A stretch of DNA of 64,000 nucleotides. It comes from Mediterraneibacter gnavus ATCC 29149 (GTDB taxonomy: Bacteria > Bacillota > Clostridia > Lachnospirales > Lachnospiraceae). The position numbers and the translations under genes are program-made. The stretch lies in NCBI RefSeq assembly GCF_008121495.1, contig NZ_CP043051.1, positions 496,001 through 560,000 of the forward strand, written 5' to 3'. Positions 41,532 to 49,816 of this stretch are shown piece by piece. A model generated the notes under the pieces. That model saw only the letters and a program-made list of their open reading frames with translations. It ran no database searches and was not told where the DNA came from. Within the stretch, counting starts at the first letter, position 1; each line of letters opens with the position of its first letter.

Positions 41532-42479
41532 TTATTCCTTTTGCATAAATTTTTCTACTTTTTTCATTTCTAATGTAAAACGCAGTTTTGGTATGATCTC
41601 TCCTTTCCCACCTCCAGGCTCTCTGATCAGTTCTGCAGTCAATTTTGCTTCCATTGCTTCTGCCAGCTGCTTTGCTACCGTAAGTCCCAGACCGGTTCCT
41701 TCCTGTGTTCTTGCCCGGTCTTTCCTGTAAAATCGTTCAAACAAATGCTCCACATCTGCCTCTGTCACATTGAAGGCATCATTTTCAAAACAGATCCACA
41801 CCTGCTGCTTTTGCTCTCTTACAAACACATGCAAAAAACTTTGTGCATATCGTCCTGCATTCTGAATCAAATTTAAAAAAATACGCTCCAACGCCGATGC
41901 ATCCCCTAACACTTCTATGATATGCTCCGGAATCTCCGCCTCCAGCTCCAACGCGCGTTTTTCTAAAATATGATAACTATCCATCAGTGATTCCCTAAGA
42001 ATCCTTCCTACATCTGTTTCCTTGATCTCCACTTCATAATCTCTGGCACTAAGTCGGGACAAATCATAGAAATCTGTCACCAGTCTTTGCATGGTCTTTG
42101 CTTTCCGCTCGATCGTCTCCACCATCTCCATGTCCGTCTCCTTTTGTCCCTTCATCAGCTTTAAATATCCCAATATCACAGTCAACGGGGTACGCAGATC
42201 ATGACTGATATTCTCAATCTCTGACTGAAATGCCCGCTCTCGCTTTTCATACTCCTGACGCTCTGTTCGAATCTGTTCCAATGCCTGATTGACAGATTGC
42301 GCCATATTTTCCAGCTCTTTATCCGGCATCGCCATGTGAAGGATCTGATTCTGCTGTATATCTTTCAGAATATCCTGAAACTCCCGATTTGCCTCTTTCA
42401 TTGCTTTTTTTAATAAGAAAAAACGAGTGGCAAAGTAAACTGCGATCACGATTGCAACGCTAAATAATACCCATAGCAC
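41532..42479 (-). CDS. sensor histidine kinase
   Basis: The 315-residue kinase has one N-terminal membrane helix (about 3-23) and no extracellular sensor domain. A HAMP-like/coiled linker leads to the DHp domain with phospho-His in NISHDLRTPLTV (about residue 95) and a HATPase domain with NLIQNAGRYA (N-box) and EGTGLGLTVAKQL (G2 box). The lack of a sensor suggests that it reads its signal from the membrane or from a partner, perhaps the adjacent ABC exporter. Its likely response regulator is five genes upstream, at 45737-46435. Confidence 0.9.
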   Translation of the reverse strand: MLWVLFSVAIVIAVYFATRFFLLKKAMKEANREFQDILKDIQQNQILHMAMPDKELENMAQSVNQALEQIRTERQEYEKRERAFQSEIENISHDLRTPLTVILGYLKLMKGQKETDMEMVETIERKAKTMQRLVTDFYDLSRLSARDYEVEIKETDVGRILRESLMDSYHILEKRALELEAEIPEHIIEVLGDASALERIFLNLIQNAGRYAQSFLHVFVREQKQQVWICFENDAFNVTEADVEHLFERFYRKDRARTQEGTGLGLTVAKQLAEAMEAKLTAELIREPGGGKGEIIPKLRFTLEMKKVEKFMQKE

Positions 42480-42481
42480 AT

Positions 42482-43345
42482 CTATTCCTCCATCGCTTCT
42501 GAACTTACTGTGATCACTCTCATTCGTTCGCCAAATTCCTCATCTGTCATTTTCCCCGCTGCAAATTCTGCCATTGCCAGATACATTTTTTCCCTTTTTG
42601 TATGTGGTCCGCTGATGCATCGCTCCAACAATTCCATCTCATTTTCTATCGGCTTTAGCACATGCTCTCTTTTAACAAATGCTTCATAATAGCGCACACC
42701 AAATCTTCTCTGCGAAACCGCATCCATATGAATTCCATCCGGATTGGGAGTCAGACCTTCTGCAGTCACAAAGCAGCTATTCTCCTGTTCTCTCGCAAAC
42801 TTTAACAACTGTTCATTCACAAGTTCATATTCTGTACAATTCAGACCAAATCCGTTCTTTCCTAAAAAATCCCCTAATCCACCAATAATCAAAGGAACTT
42901 CGAATGCGTTTAATTCTTTTCGGAGTGACTCAATAATCACCTGTAATTTTTTATAATACGTCTGATAACCACCTCCGTAACTGTCACTTTCGCCCTGATG
43001 CCACAAGATACCGATCAGTTCACTGTCCTGCATCGCAAATCCAGCCTGTATCACTGCATTCTTGAACAGATTTTTGTCCACTGCCCAATCATCCAGTGAA
43101 CTTCCCCCTTCCGCACATGGAATCAGCCCGATCTGTTCTCCCTCATGCTCCATACACCACATCGCAGCAAAGGAACCCGCAAGCCCGATTCCTGCATTCG
43201 GACGGTCATAGTTGATGGGTTCCGCCATCATCTGCCATCCTGCATTGCGAAGCATTAGGATTCTTTCATTACAGATCATCGGTACTTCATTTATAAATCC
43301 TCTTCCTGCCATATTTGACTGACCGATCATTAAAATAGATTTCAT
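42482..43345 (-). CDS. sialate O-acetylesterase-like SGNH hydrolase (SASA domain)
   Basis: The 287-residue protein has the GQSNM motif at residues 8-12 (catalytic Ser), WHQGESD (the second conserved block) near 115, and PDGIHMD (the Asp-x-x-His dyad region) near 205. It lacks a signal peptide, so it should act in the cytosol, unlike many secreted family members. Likely substrates are O-acetylated sugars, for example sialic acids, but no sialic acid genes are close. It lies three bases before the kinase gene in the same operon. Confidence 0.85.
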   Translation of the reverse strand: MKSILMIGQSNMAGRGFINEVPMICNERILMLRNAGWQMMAEPINYDRPNAGIGLAGSFAAMWCMEHEGEQIGLIPCAEGGSSLDDWAVDKNLFKNAVIQAGFAMQDSELIGILWHQGESDSYGGGYQTYYKKLQVIIESLRKELNAFEVPLIIGGLGDFLGKNGFGLNCTEYELVNEQLLKFAREQENSCFVTAEGLTPNPDGIHMDAVSQRRFGVRYYEAFVKREHVLKPIENEMELLERCISGPHTKREKMYLAMAEFAAGKMTDEEFGERMRVITVSSEAMEE

Positions 43346-43424
43346 GATTTTCTCTTTCCCTCCTTCGTAAATATCTGATGTAATTTGATCTCTCTCATCC
43401 CTTTCTCGCTCAAATTAGAATTGT

Positions 43425-43904
43425 CTATTGTTTTATCACAAAAGACTTGTTATCAATTGCCCGCATTGTGGCCAGGATACCATCCAAATGATCGTACTCA
43501 TGCTGAATCAGTTCAGACATATCGTCTTCCAGATACATTTCCTGTTCTTTCCAGTTCTCGTCCAGATAGTGTAAAATACAGCGGCGATAGCGTCTGACCC
43601 GAACCAGAAGATTTGGAAATGACATACAATCATCCATCAGCTCCATCATTTCATTACCCACAAATTCTAACCGGGGATTGATAATGACATAAGGCTGATC
43701 TGTCAAAATACAAATCAGCCGCTTCTGTACCCCAATCTGTGGTGCCGCAATTGCCCGTCCAAACCCATAATCTCGTCGGATACCTCTGATACAATCAAAC
43801 ATATCCGTAAAAACAGAGCGCAGTTCTTCTAATTCCTCACGTTTCACCTCCTCTGAAATCTCATACAATCTGGGATTGCCAAGCAATAAAATATCTCGTT
43901 CCAT
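43425..43904 (-). CDS. divergent peptide deformylase
   Basis: The 159-residue protein has the three deformylase motifs with changes. Motif 1 is GRAIAAPQIG (usual GxGxAAPQ). Motif 2 is DDCMSFPN in place of EGCLS, keeping the metal-ligand Cys. Motif 3 is HEYDHLDG (usual HExxH). All metal ligands and the catalytic Glu remain, so an active metalloprotein is plausible. The motif 2 change and its place in a two-component/ABC operon suggest a specialised paralog rather than the housekeeping enzyme, which is not in this window. Confidence 0.85.
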   Translation of the reverse strand: MERDILLLGNPRLYEISEEVKREELEELRSVFTDMFDCIRGIRRDYGFGRAIAAPQIGVQKRLICILTDQPYVIINPRLEFVGNEMMELMDDCMSFPNLLVRVRRYRRCILHYLDENWKEQEMYLEDDMSELIQHEYDHLDGILATMRAIDNKSFVIKQ

Positions 43905-43919
43905 GTTTTCATTCTCCTT

Positions 43920-44720
43920 TTATACCTCTTTTTTCCGCAGCATTACAATTCCTGCCACTATCGCAAGCACTGTTCCCACGATTCCCACAATCACACATTT
44001 TGTCATTCCCTGGGAAGTCTTCCACAGCACTTCACAATGAGACATATTGACCTTGGCTCCAAACTGAAACAGATTCGCAGGCAGAAGCTGTGCAAAATCC
44101 CACAAAAATTCTATGCCCCATTGTCCCAGTAAAACCATTCCAGCCAACAGTAACACTCTCGGTATCGCATATACAATTACTGCCCACAGCATTGCTGCCA
44201 TCACCTCATTTTTGAAATATGCCAGAAGTGCGATCCCCAGGATCATAGATGCAACTGCTGTTCCATACACTGCCGGAATCTCGGTTAAAATAATTTTCAG
44301 GCTTGTCGGTCCCGTATGCTCTAACAAGAACCATGCACTTCCTATATAGGCAGTCAATACCAGCGCCATTATAACCGTTGCCGTCAAAACTGCAGTTATG
44401 CATTTCCCCAAAAACAGCTTTTCTCTGGAAATCCCAAACGCCACTGCATTTTTCATATTTCCGTTTTTATGTTCCTCCTCATACAAAACTGCTGCAACAA
44501 TCAGCCCTGCATAAGTAAAAAGCATCGGACTTCCTGCCAGAAAACTGAATGAAAAAGAAGTAATATCATAGGGAAAATCCTGCGTTGTACTACTGGCCAC
44601 ACCTGTCACATACAAAATAATATGAAACAACACCGGCAATACTGCCATAATTCCTGTCATCACATAAGTCGAGCGGCTGTGCATCACTCTGTAGCATTCA
44701 CTTTTTATATAATTTAACAT
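43920..44720 (-). CDS. ABC-2-type transporter permease
   Basis: The 266-residue protein has six membrane helices (about 18-38, 58-78, 100-125, 140-165, 170-195, 238-258), the ABC-2 layout. KSECYRVMHSRSTYVMTG at the N-terminus is typical of such exporter permeases. It overlaps the ATPase gene by seven bases, so the two form one transporter. Related systems next to histidine kinases often give resistance to antimicrobial peptides; the substrate here is unknown. Confidence 0.88.
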   Translation of the reverse strand: MLNYIKSECYRVMHSRSTYVMTGIMAVLPVLFHIILYVTGVASSTTQDFPYDITSFSFSFLAGSPMLFTYAGLIVAAVLYEEEHKNGNMKNAVAFGISREKLFLGKCITAVLTATVIMALVLTAYIGSAWFLLEHTGPTSLKIILTEIPAVYGTAVASMILGIALLAYFKNEVMAAMLWAVIVYAIPRVLLLAGMVLLGQWGIEFLWDFAQLLPANLFQFGAKVNMSHCEVLWKTSQGMTKCVIVGIVGTVLAIVAGIVMLRKKEV

Positions 44721-45640
44721 CCCTGATTCCCCCCCTTCTTCAGATTCATGTAATACGCTTCCAAAGATGCCTGTTTTCTGGTCAGCTCCCGGATAAAAAT
44801 TCCATGTTCTGCTGCAAGCCTGCTGTAGACTTCAATATCCTGTTTTGGATTTACAATACGGATTTTCCCATCCGAAAGTACTTTGTATCCTTCTCCTGAT
44901 AACTGTTCTTCCAGAAATACGGCATACTGCTGCACGTCTGACACTGTAATCTCCACAGAATCCGTACATCGTTCATGCAGGGTTTCCGCAGTGATCTGTT
45001 CCAGTAATCTTCCCTTACTTAAAAAGCCATATACCGTTGCCAGCTGCTGCAGTTCTGTCAGAATATGACTGGAAAGCAGAATCGTGATCTTCTTTTCTTC
45101 GTTCAGACGCTTTAAAAGCTGTCTGAATTCTACAATCCCACTGGGGTCCAGTCCGTTGATCGGTTCATCTAAGATCAACAGCTCCGGCTCTCCGAGCATC
45201 GCCATCGCCAGTCCCAGTCTTTGTTTCATTCCCATGGAAAGAGTCTTGCACCGGCACTTTCTTTTTTCCCAGATGCCCGTCATGCGAAGCATCTCTTCTA
45301 CTTTTTCTTTTCCCGGAACTCCCTTCTGGATCCGATAATATTCCATATTATTTTCCACTGTCAGGTTTCCGAAAAAGCCCGGCTGTTCGATCATCACTCC
45401 ACTGCGCCGTCTCGCCCTTTGCAGTTCCTTCTCTCCCTGTTCTCCCAACAGCCTGATCTCTCCTGTGGATGCCGCACTATGCCCTGCCAGAAGCTTCAAA
45501 AGTGTTGACTTTCCGGCTCCGTTATCCCCGATCAGCCCGTAAATATCTCCTCGCTTTACGCAGATATCCACATGATCGAGTGCCAGGACTTTTCCATATG
45601 TCTTTGTAATCTGTGTTGTTTCTATGACTCGTTCTCTCAA
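44714..45640 (-). CDS. ABC transporter ATPase
   Basis: The 308-residue ATP-binding subunit has Walker A GDNGAGKST near 40, signature LSMGMKQRLGLAMAM, Walker B LLILDEPINGLDP, and the H-loop SSHILTEL. The C-terminal extension of about 90 residues is usual in the bacteriocin/antibiotic exporter group (BcrA-like). It is cotranslated with the permease downstream. It lies between the response regulator and kinase genes of the same leftward set. Confidence 0.92.
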   Translation of the reverse strand: MRERVIETTQITKTYGKVLALDHVDICVKRGDIYGLIGDNGAGKSTLLKLLAGHSAASTGEIRLLGEQGEKELQRARRRSGVMIEQPGFFGNLTVENNMEYYRIQKGVPGKEKVEEMLRMTGIWEKRKCRCKTLSMGMKQRLGLAMAMLGEPELLILDEPINGLDPSGIVEFRQLLKRLNEEKKITILLSSHILTELQQLATVYGFLSKGRLLEQITAETLHERCTDSVEITVSDVQQYAVFLEEQLSGEGYKVLSDGKIRIVNPKQDIEVYSRLAAEHGIFIRELTRKQASLEAYYMNLKKGGNQGC

Positions 45641-45736
45641 CTTTCCTTCTCCTTTTTGTGTTTCTCTGTTTCCATTCGTAGTATACCGTTTTCTGTTTTA
45701 AGGAGTCCTCAAGAAAGTTTAAAGAAACTATAAAGA

Positions 45737-46435
45737 TTACTCCAGCTTAAACCCGATTCCCCAGACTGTTTTAATATAAGATTCTTCTTTGTCTGCCTTC
45801 TGGATCTTTTTGCGCAGATTGCTGACATGCACATTGACCGTATTGTCTTCCCCATAGTACCCGCCTTTCCAGACCTGCTCATAGAGATGTTCTCTGGAAT
45901 ATACCTTCTGTGGATTCTGGATCAGCAAATACAAAATATCATATTCATGCATGGTCAGTGGAAGCTCAATGCCTGATACTTCAACTTTTCGGGATTGTGG
46001 ATATAAGCTCAGATTTTTGTATCGGAAAACCTCCTGTTCTGCTTCCATATTCTGTGCTTCTTTTGTATAACGCCGCATGGCAGCTTCTACTCTTGCAATT
46101 ACTTCCTCTGGATCAAATGGTTTTGTAATATAATCATCAGCGCCAAGCCTAAGAAGCTTCACCTTGTCCTGCACTGACACTTTCGCTGATAAGATCAGCA
46201 CGGGCATCTCTTTTTTCTGTTTCTGTCGGATCTGATCCAACACCGCTTCTCCTGTCATCCCCGGAAGCATCAGATCCAACAGCACACAGTCCGGTAATTC
46301 CCGTTCCATACAAAACAATGCCTCTGTTCCGGAAAATACCTGTCTCACCTGATATCCTGCCCCTTCCATAATTTTGACCAGCAGACCACTGATATCCGCA
46401 TCATCCTCTACGATCAATATCTTCTGTCGTTCCAT
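45737..46435 (-). CDS. OmpR/PhoB-family response regulator
   Basis: The 232-residue regulator has a receiver domain (about 1-115) with the phospho-Asp in VLLDLMLPGM, acidic pair EDD, and Lys in ITKPFDPEE, followed by a winged-helix DNA-binding domain (about 135-230) ending in SYIKTVWGIGFKLE. ATG 46435 follows GGAGG closely; ten further codons are open upstream. It probably controls the ABC exporter genes that follow, with the kinase at 41532-42479 as partner. Confidence 0.92.
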   Translation of the reverse strand: MERQKILIVEDDADISGLLVKIMEGAGYQVRQVFSGTEALFCMERELPDCVLLDLMLPGMTGEAVLDQIRQKQKKEMPVLILSAKVSVQDKVKLLRLGADDYITKPFDPEEVIARVEAAMRRYTKEAQNMEAEQEVFRYKNLSLYPQSRKVEVSGIELPLTMHEYDILYLLIQNPQKVYSREHLYEQVWKGGYYGEDNTVNVHVSNLRKKIQKADKEESYIKTVWGIGFKLE

Positions 46436-46567
46436 AAACTCCTCCATATTGTACACTTTTTCCACATTGTATCATTTTCGCAGTGTTCTTTCAATTTCTG
46501 TTTCTGCACAACAAAAAGAGCCATTGCTCCATTTCACAATGACCCTTGTTATGATACTCTGAACTTC

Positions 46568-47248
46568 CTATCCAAACTCTCTGCTTCTTGACACGCTTGG
46601 CACTTTCTTTTTCTCTGTCGCATACACAAACTGATACAGTGTATATGCCATCAGCACAGCTCCCATCACATCAATGACGGAGTGCTGTTTTAAAAACATC
46701 GTCGCAAGGATGATCAGTCCTGCTAAAATATAGGCTCCGTTGCTGATCACCGGATGCTTCTTCAGCTGCTCACTCTGTGCGATTGCAATACATGCAGCCA
46801 GAGAATTGAACACATGAAGACTCGGAAATACATTCGTCGGGGTATCTGCCAGATACAACATCCTGACCATATCTGTAAATATATTATCCCGTGGAAATAC
46901 GACCGGTCTTAATGTCAGTCCGTTCGGAAATACTGTAGAAATCAAAAGAAAAATCGTCATTCCGATAAAACTGAGCTTCGCCAGCTTATAAAACCCTTCT
47001 ACATCTGTAAAGAAAAAATAGAGGAATACCGCAGCAATAAAGACAAACCAGAGCAGATACGGCACAATAAAATACTCAACAAACGGAATCTTATCATCCA
47101 GTACGGAGTGGATCACATGATACTCCGACTCTGCTGTAATATGCTTTTCCAGATACATGAACCACGGCATATAGATAAACGCATACAGGAATACCCATGC
47201 ATGTTTATATTTTTTTATAAAATTTTTCAATGCACTGCTCCTGCTCAT
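46568..47248 (-). CDS. PAP2-family membrane phosphatase
   Basis: The 226-residue protein has six membrane helices. It has the conserved phosphatase motifs NVFPSLHVFNSLA (motif 2, PSLH) and QHSVIDVMGAVL (motif 3 with His and Asp). Motif 1 is weak. Related enzymes dephosphorylate phosphatidic acid, undecaprenyl pyrophosphate or inositol lipids. ATG 47248 behind GGGAG is preferred over an in-frame start at 47326. It neighbours other lipid genes (GDPD, lipid kinase). Confidence 0.85.
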   Translation of the reverse strand: MSRSSALKNFIKKYKHAWVFLYAFIYMPWFMYLEKHITAESEYHVIHSVLDDKIPFVEYFIVPYLLWFVFIAAVFLYFFFTDVEGFYKLAKLSFIGMTIFLLISTVFPNGLTLRPVVFPRDNIFTDMVRMLYLADTPTNVFPSLHVFNSLAACIAIAQSEQLKKHPVISNGAYILAGLIILATMFLKQHSVIDVMGAVLMAYTLYQFVYATEKKKVPSVSRSREFG

Positions 47249-47375
47249 TCTGACCGCTCCCTTAATTTGTAAAACATAATTCTTTTTAACTGCCCCGATT
47301 ATAGCACGATTTTTTTTAATCAACAAGGCGATTCATAAAACCTTAACAAATCTTTTGATTTTCTTTCTATTTCTT

Positions 47376-48185
47376 CTAATTTTTTTCGAAAATATACATA
47401 TCAAATCTGCTCTTTGCACGCTGAAGCATCTCTTCTCCATGCAGTGTCCATGCCGCAATCGGTACATGAAAAATATGTTTTTGCATCCACAGACTCAGGT
47501 TTTTGCTGTCCTCCATTTTATAAGAGATGAAATCCGGTCTGCAGATACAGTTGCTCAATAAATATTTTACGCAGAATCTGAAAAAATAATGCGGTGTCTT
47601 TTCACTTTTTACAAGATCGGAAGACAACTGCCCCCGTAAAATCTGCTTTTGATTCTTTCTCATCCACTGCAGTACCAGGCTGTTAAATGACTGAACCAGG
47701 AACGTTCCCTTGTAATCTTCCATCGTCTTTGCCAGACAACGGCAGATTTCCATATCTTCTGTCAGTAGCTTTACCTCGATCAGGATCGGAACTTTCCCCT
47801 GCACAAGATGCAGAACATCCTCAAGCAGCGGAATTGGCTCTGCAGTCTCCAGAAGCCGGAGTTTTTTCAGCTCTTCCCATGTCTTCTCCTCTATTGTTCC
47901 GGAGACTTTGCACATCCGCTTCAGAGAATCATCATGAAATACTGCTATCTTCTTATCTTTTGTCAAATGTACATCCAGCTCAATTCCTTTGTTTGCCCGT
48001 ATTGCTTCCCGAAAAGCCGCCATCGAATTTTCCGGAATTCCGCTCTTTTTATCATGCAGCCCTCTGTGTGCCCACTGTGTTCCTCTGAATTTCCAGATCT
48101 CCCGTTTTCTTTCCATTCCCGGGAAAATCATATAAAAATACGCGCCAATTACGATCAGGATACATCCTGTCAGATATCTCCACAT
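47376..48185 (-). CDS. glycerophosphodiester phosphodiesterase
   Basis: The 269-residue protein has one N-terminal membrane helix (about 3-20) and a GDPD domain. Key parts: AHRGLHDKKSGIPENSMAAF (catalytic His-Arg-Gly), GIELDVHLTKDKKIAVFHDDSLKRM (metal-binding Glu and Asp and second His), and ILIEVKLL. It splits deacylated phospholipids to glycerol-3-phosphate and an alcohol, probably at the membrane face. The next upstream gene, a lipid kinase, is 15 bases away. Confidence 0.9.
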   Translation of the reverse strand: MWRYLTGCILIVIGAYFYMIFPGMERKREIWKFRGTQWAHRGLHDKKSGIPENSMAAFREAIRANKGIELDVHLTKDKKIAVFHDDSLKRMCKVSGTIEEKTWEELKKLRLLETAEPIPLLEDVLHLVQGKVPILIEVKLLTEDMEICRCLAKTMEDYKGTFLVQSFNSLVLQWMRKNQKQILRGQLSSDLVKSEKTPHYFFRFCVKYLLSNCICRPDFISYKMEDSKNLSLWMQKHIFHVPIAAWTLHGEEMLQRAKSRFDMYIFEKN

Positions 48186-48200
48186 ATTCCTCGCACTCCT

Positions 48201-49121
48201 TTATGATGTGATCACCCGCACCTGCTGCGGCAGTATATGCATCCGGATTTCTTTTTTCAAAAATACTGCCTCTCCGTCCGTGTGCACCGCTCTTGCCTGA
48301 GAAAACCGGATTTTTACTTCTTCGCACCGGAAAATGGAAATGCCTTTATGTCCTACATGCTTTCCCTGAAATGCCAGAAGCAGTGTTCTGATCACCTGCC
48401 ATCTTTTCAGACCGGATACTACGATCACATCCAGTTTTCTGTCTCCCGGATCCGCCTCCGGACAGAATTTAAATCCACCGCCTTCATACGGCTGATTCTG
48501 GACTGCCACAAAATAGGTATCTCGAAATACCTGTGTCTCTCCTTTGTCCAGTTCGACCTCCGCCCGCACGGAATCATCTTTGATCAATCTGTCGATTGCG
48601 ATTCCTGCATAAGTCAGCTTTCCAAGTCTGATCTTATTCAGCGCCGCCTTCAACTTCGAAACACTTGCCTGATGACAAATGATCGCATCAAATCCGATTC
48701 CCGCACTGACTGCAAACCGTCTGCTTTTCTCTCCATAATCTACGACACCGATATCCATCTTCTGTATTGCCTGCGGATGCAGAACAAGATGAAGTGCTTT
48801 GACGGGATCTTTTGGAATCTTCATTCCTCTTGCAAAATCATTACTGGATCCAGTCGGAATATATCCCAGGATCACATTTTCAAAATTTTGTATTCCGTTT
48901 AACACTTCATTTACCGTTCCGTCTCCACCCAGAACGACCAGAGTCTTTTCCTCCTGGTCAGCCGTAAGCATCGCTGCGATCGCTGTCGCATTTTTTCTCC
49001 GTTCCGTCAGATAAATCTCATATTTTATCTGACTCTTTTCTAATTCTTTTTGTACCTCTTCCCAGATTGCCCTTCCTCTTTGGGAGCGGGAATTTGGATT
49101 TATAATAAAACAACATCTCAT
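48201..49121 (-). CDS. diacylglycerol kinase family lipid kinase
   Basis: The 306-residue protein is of the YegS/BmrU type. It has a catalytic domain with VLGGDGTVNEVLNGI (nucleotide-binding GGDGT) and GYIPTGSSNDFARGM near residues 60-110. The C-terminal beta-sandwich holds YEGGGFKFCPEADPGDRKLDV and a last KIRFSQARAVHTDGE. It phosphorylates a lipid such as diacylglycerol. It forms an operon with the phosphodiesterase gene and probably the TetR gene 17 bases upstream. Confidence 0.92.
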   Translation of the reverse strand: MRCCFIINPNSRSQRGRAIWEEVQKELEKSQIKYEIYLTERRKNATAIAAMLTADQEEKTLVVLGGDGTVNEVLNGIQNFENVILGYIPTGSSNDFARGMKIPKDPVKALHLVLHPQAIQKMDIGVVDYGEKSRRFAVSAGIGFDAIICHQASVSKLKAALNKIRLGKLTYAGIAIDRLIKDDSVRAEVELDKGETQVFRDTYFVAVQNQPYEGGGFKFCPEADPGDRKLDVIVVSGLKRWQVIRTLLLAFQGKHVGHKGISIFRCEEVKIRFSQARAVHTDGEAVFLKKEIRMHILPQQVRVITS

Positions 49122-49138
49122 TCCAGAAACCTCCGGAT

Positions 49139-49741
49139 CTAATCTAATGTACTGTCCAGATATTTTCCGAGCGAACGTACCATATTTCCCTCAAAATCTG
49201 CTTCTCCATTTCGCAGACACCATTCAAACACATTTCCGATCACGATCATACGAATGTCCGTGGTAAATGCCTCGATTTCCACGTTCATCTGAATCCTTCC
49301 TTCTTTTATGGCTTTTTCCACATAGTTCTGTACCGTCACGATCGGATACGGACGCTCCGTCCGGCTGACCGGATTGAGCGCCTGATTCTTCGTATCATAG
49401 TATCCTGCCATAAACTCAACACCCAGTTCCTTGCAATAAGAAACATAATTTAAATATACCTGGATGATCGTTCTTTTTGCATCCTCTGCATTTTCCGGCA
49501 GATCCAGAAGATCCGGATTGATGCTCGGCTGATCTTCGATATAATAAGACAAAAGATCATCCTTTGTTTTGAAATGGTGATAAAAGCTGCCGTTGGACAC
49601 ACCGGCCTCTTCACATATATTTTTAATTGATAATGTCTCATATCCACTGCGCTGCAGAATCCGCTTTGCCGCCTTGAAAATCTTTGCCTTTGTTTCCATG
49701 GACTTTTTCTGCTGCTTGGATAATCCTGTTGTTTCTTCCAT
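49139..49741 (-). CDS. TetR/AcrR-family regulator
   Basis: The 200-residue protein has an N-terminal HTH at about residues 10-60 (KIFKAAKRILQRSGYETLSI, VSNGSFYHHFKTKDDLL) and a helical ligand-binding domain. The start at ATG 49741 follows AAGGAG by eight bases; GTG 49750 is also in frame. Its closeness to the lipid kinase and phosphodiesterase genes suggests that it regulates lipid metabolism, but no operator was found. Confidence 0.9.
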   Translation of the reverse strand: MEETTGLSKQQKKSMETKAKIFKAAKRILQRSGYETLSIKNICEEAGVSNGSFYHHFKTKDDLLSYYIEDQPSINPDLLDLPENAEDAKRTIIQVYLNYVSYCKELGVEFMAGYYDTKNQALNPVSRTERPYPIVTVQNYVEKAIKEGRIQMNVEIEAFTTDIRMIVIGNVFEWCLRNGEADFEGNMVRSLGKYLDSTLD

Positions 49742-49816
49742 GATAATCACTCCTTATTCGCACCCAAGTATATCACAAATCGAAAAGTCATTCAAGAAAA
49801 CAGAGCACACTCTAAT

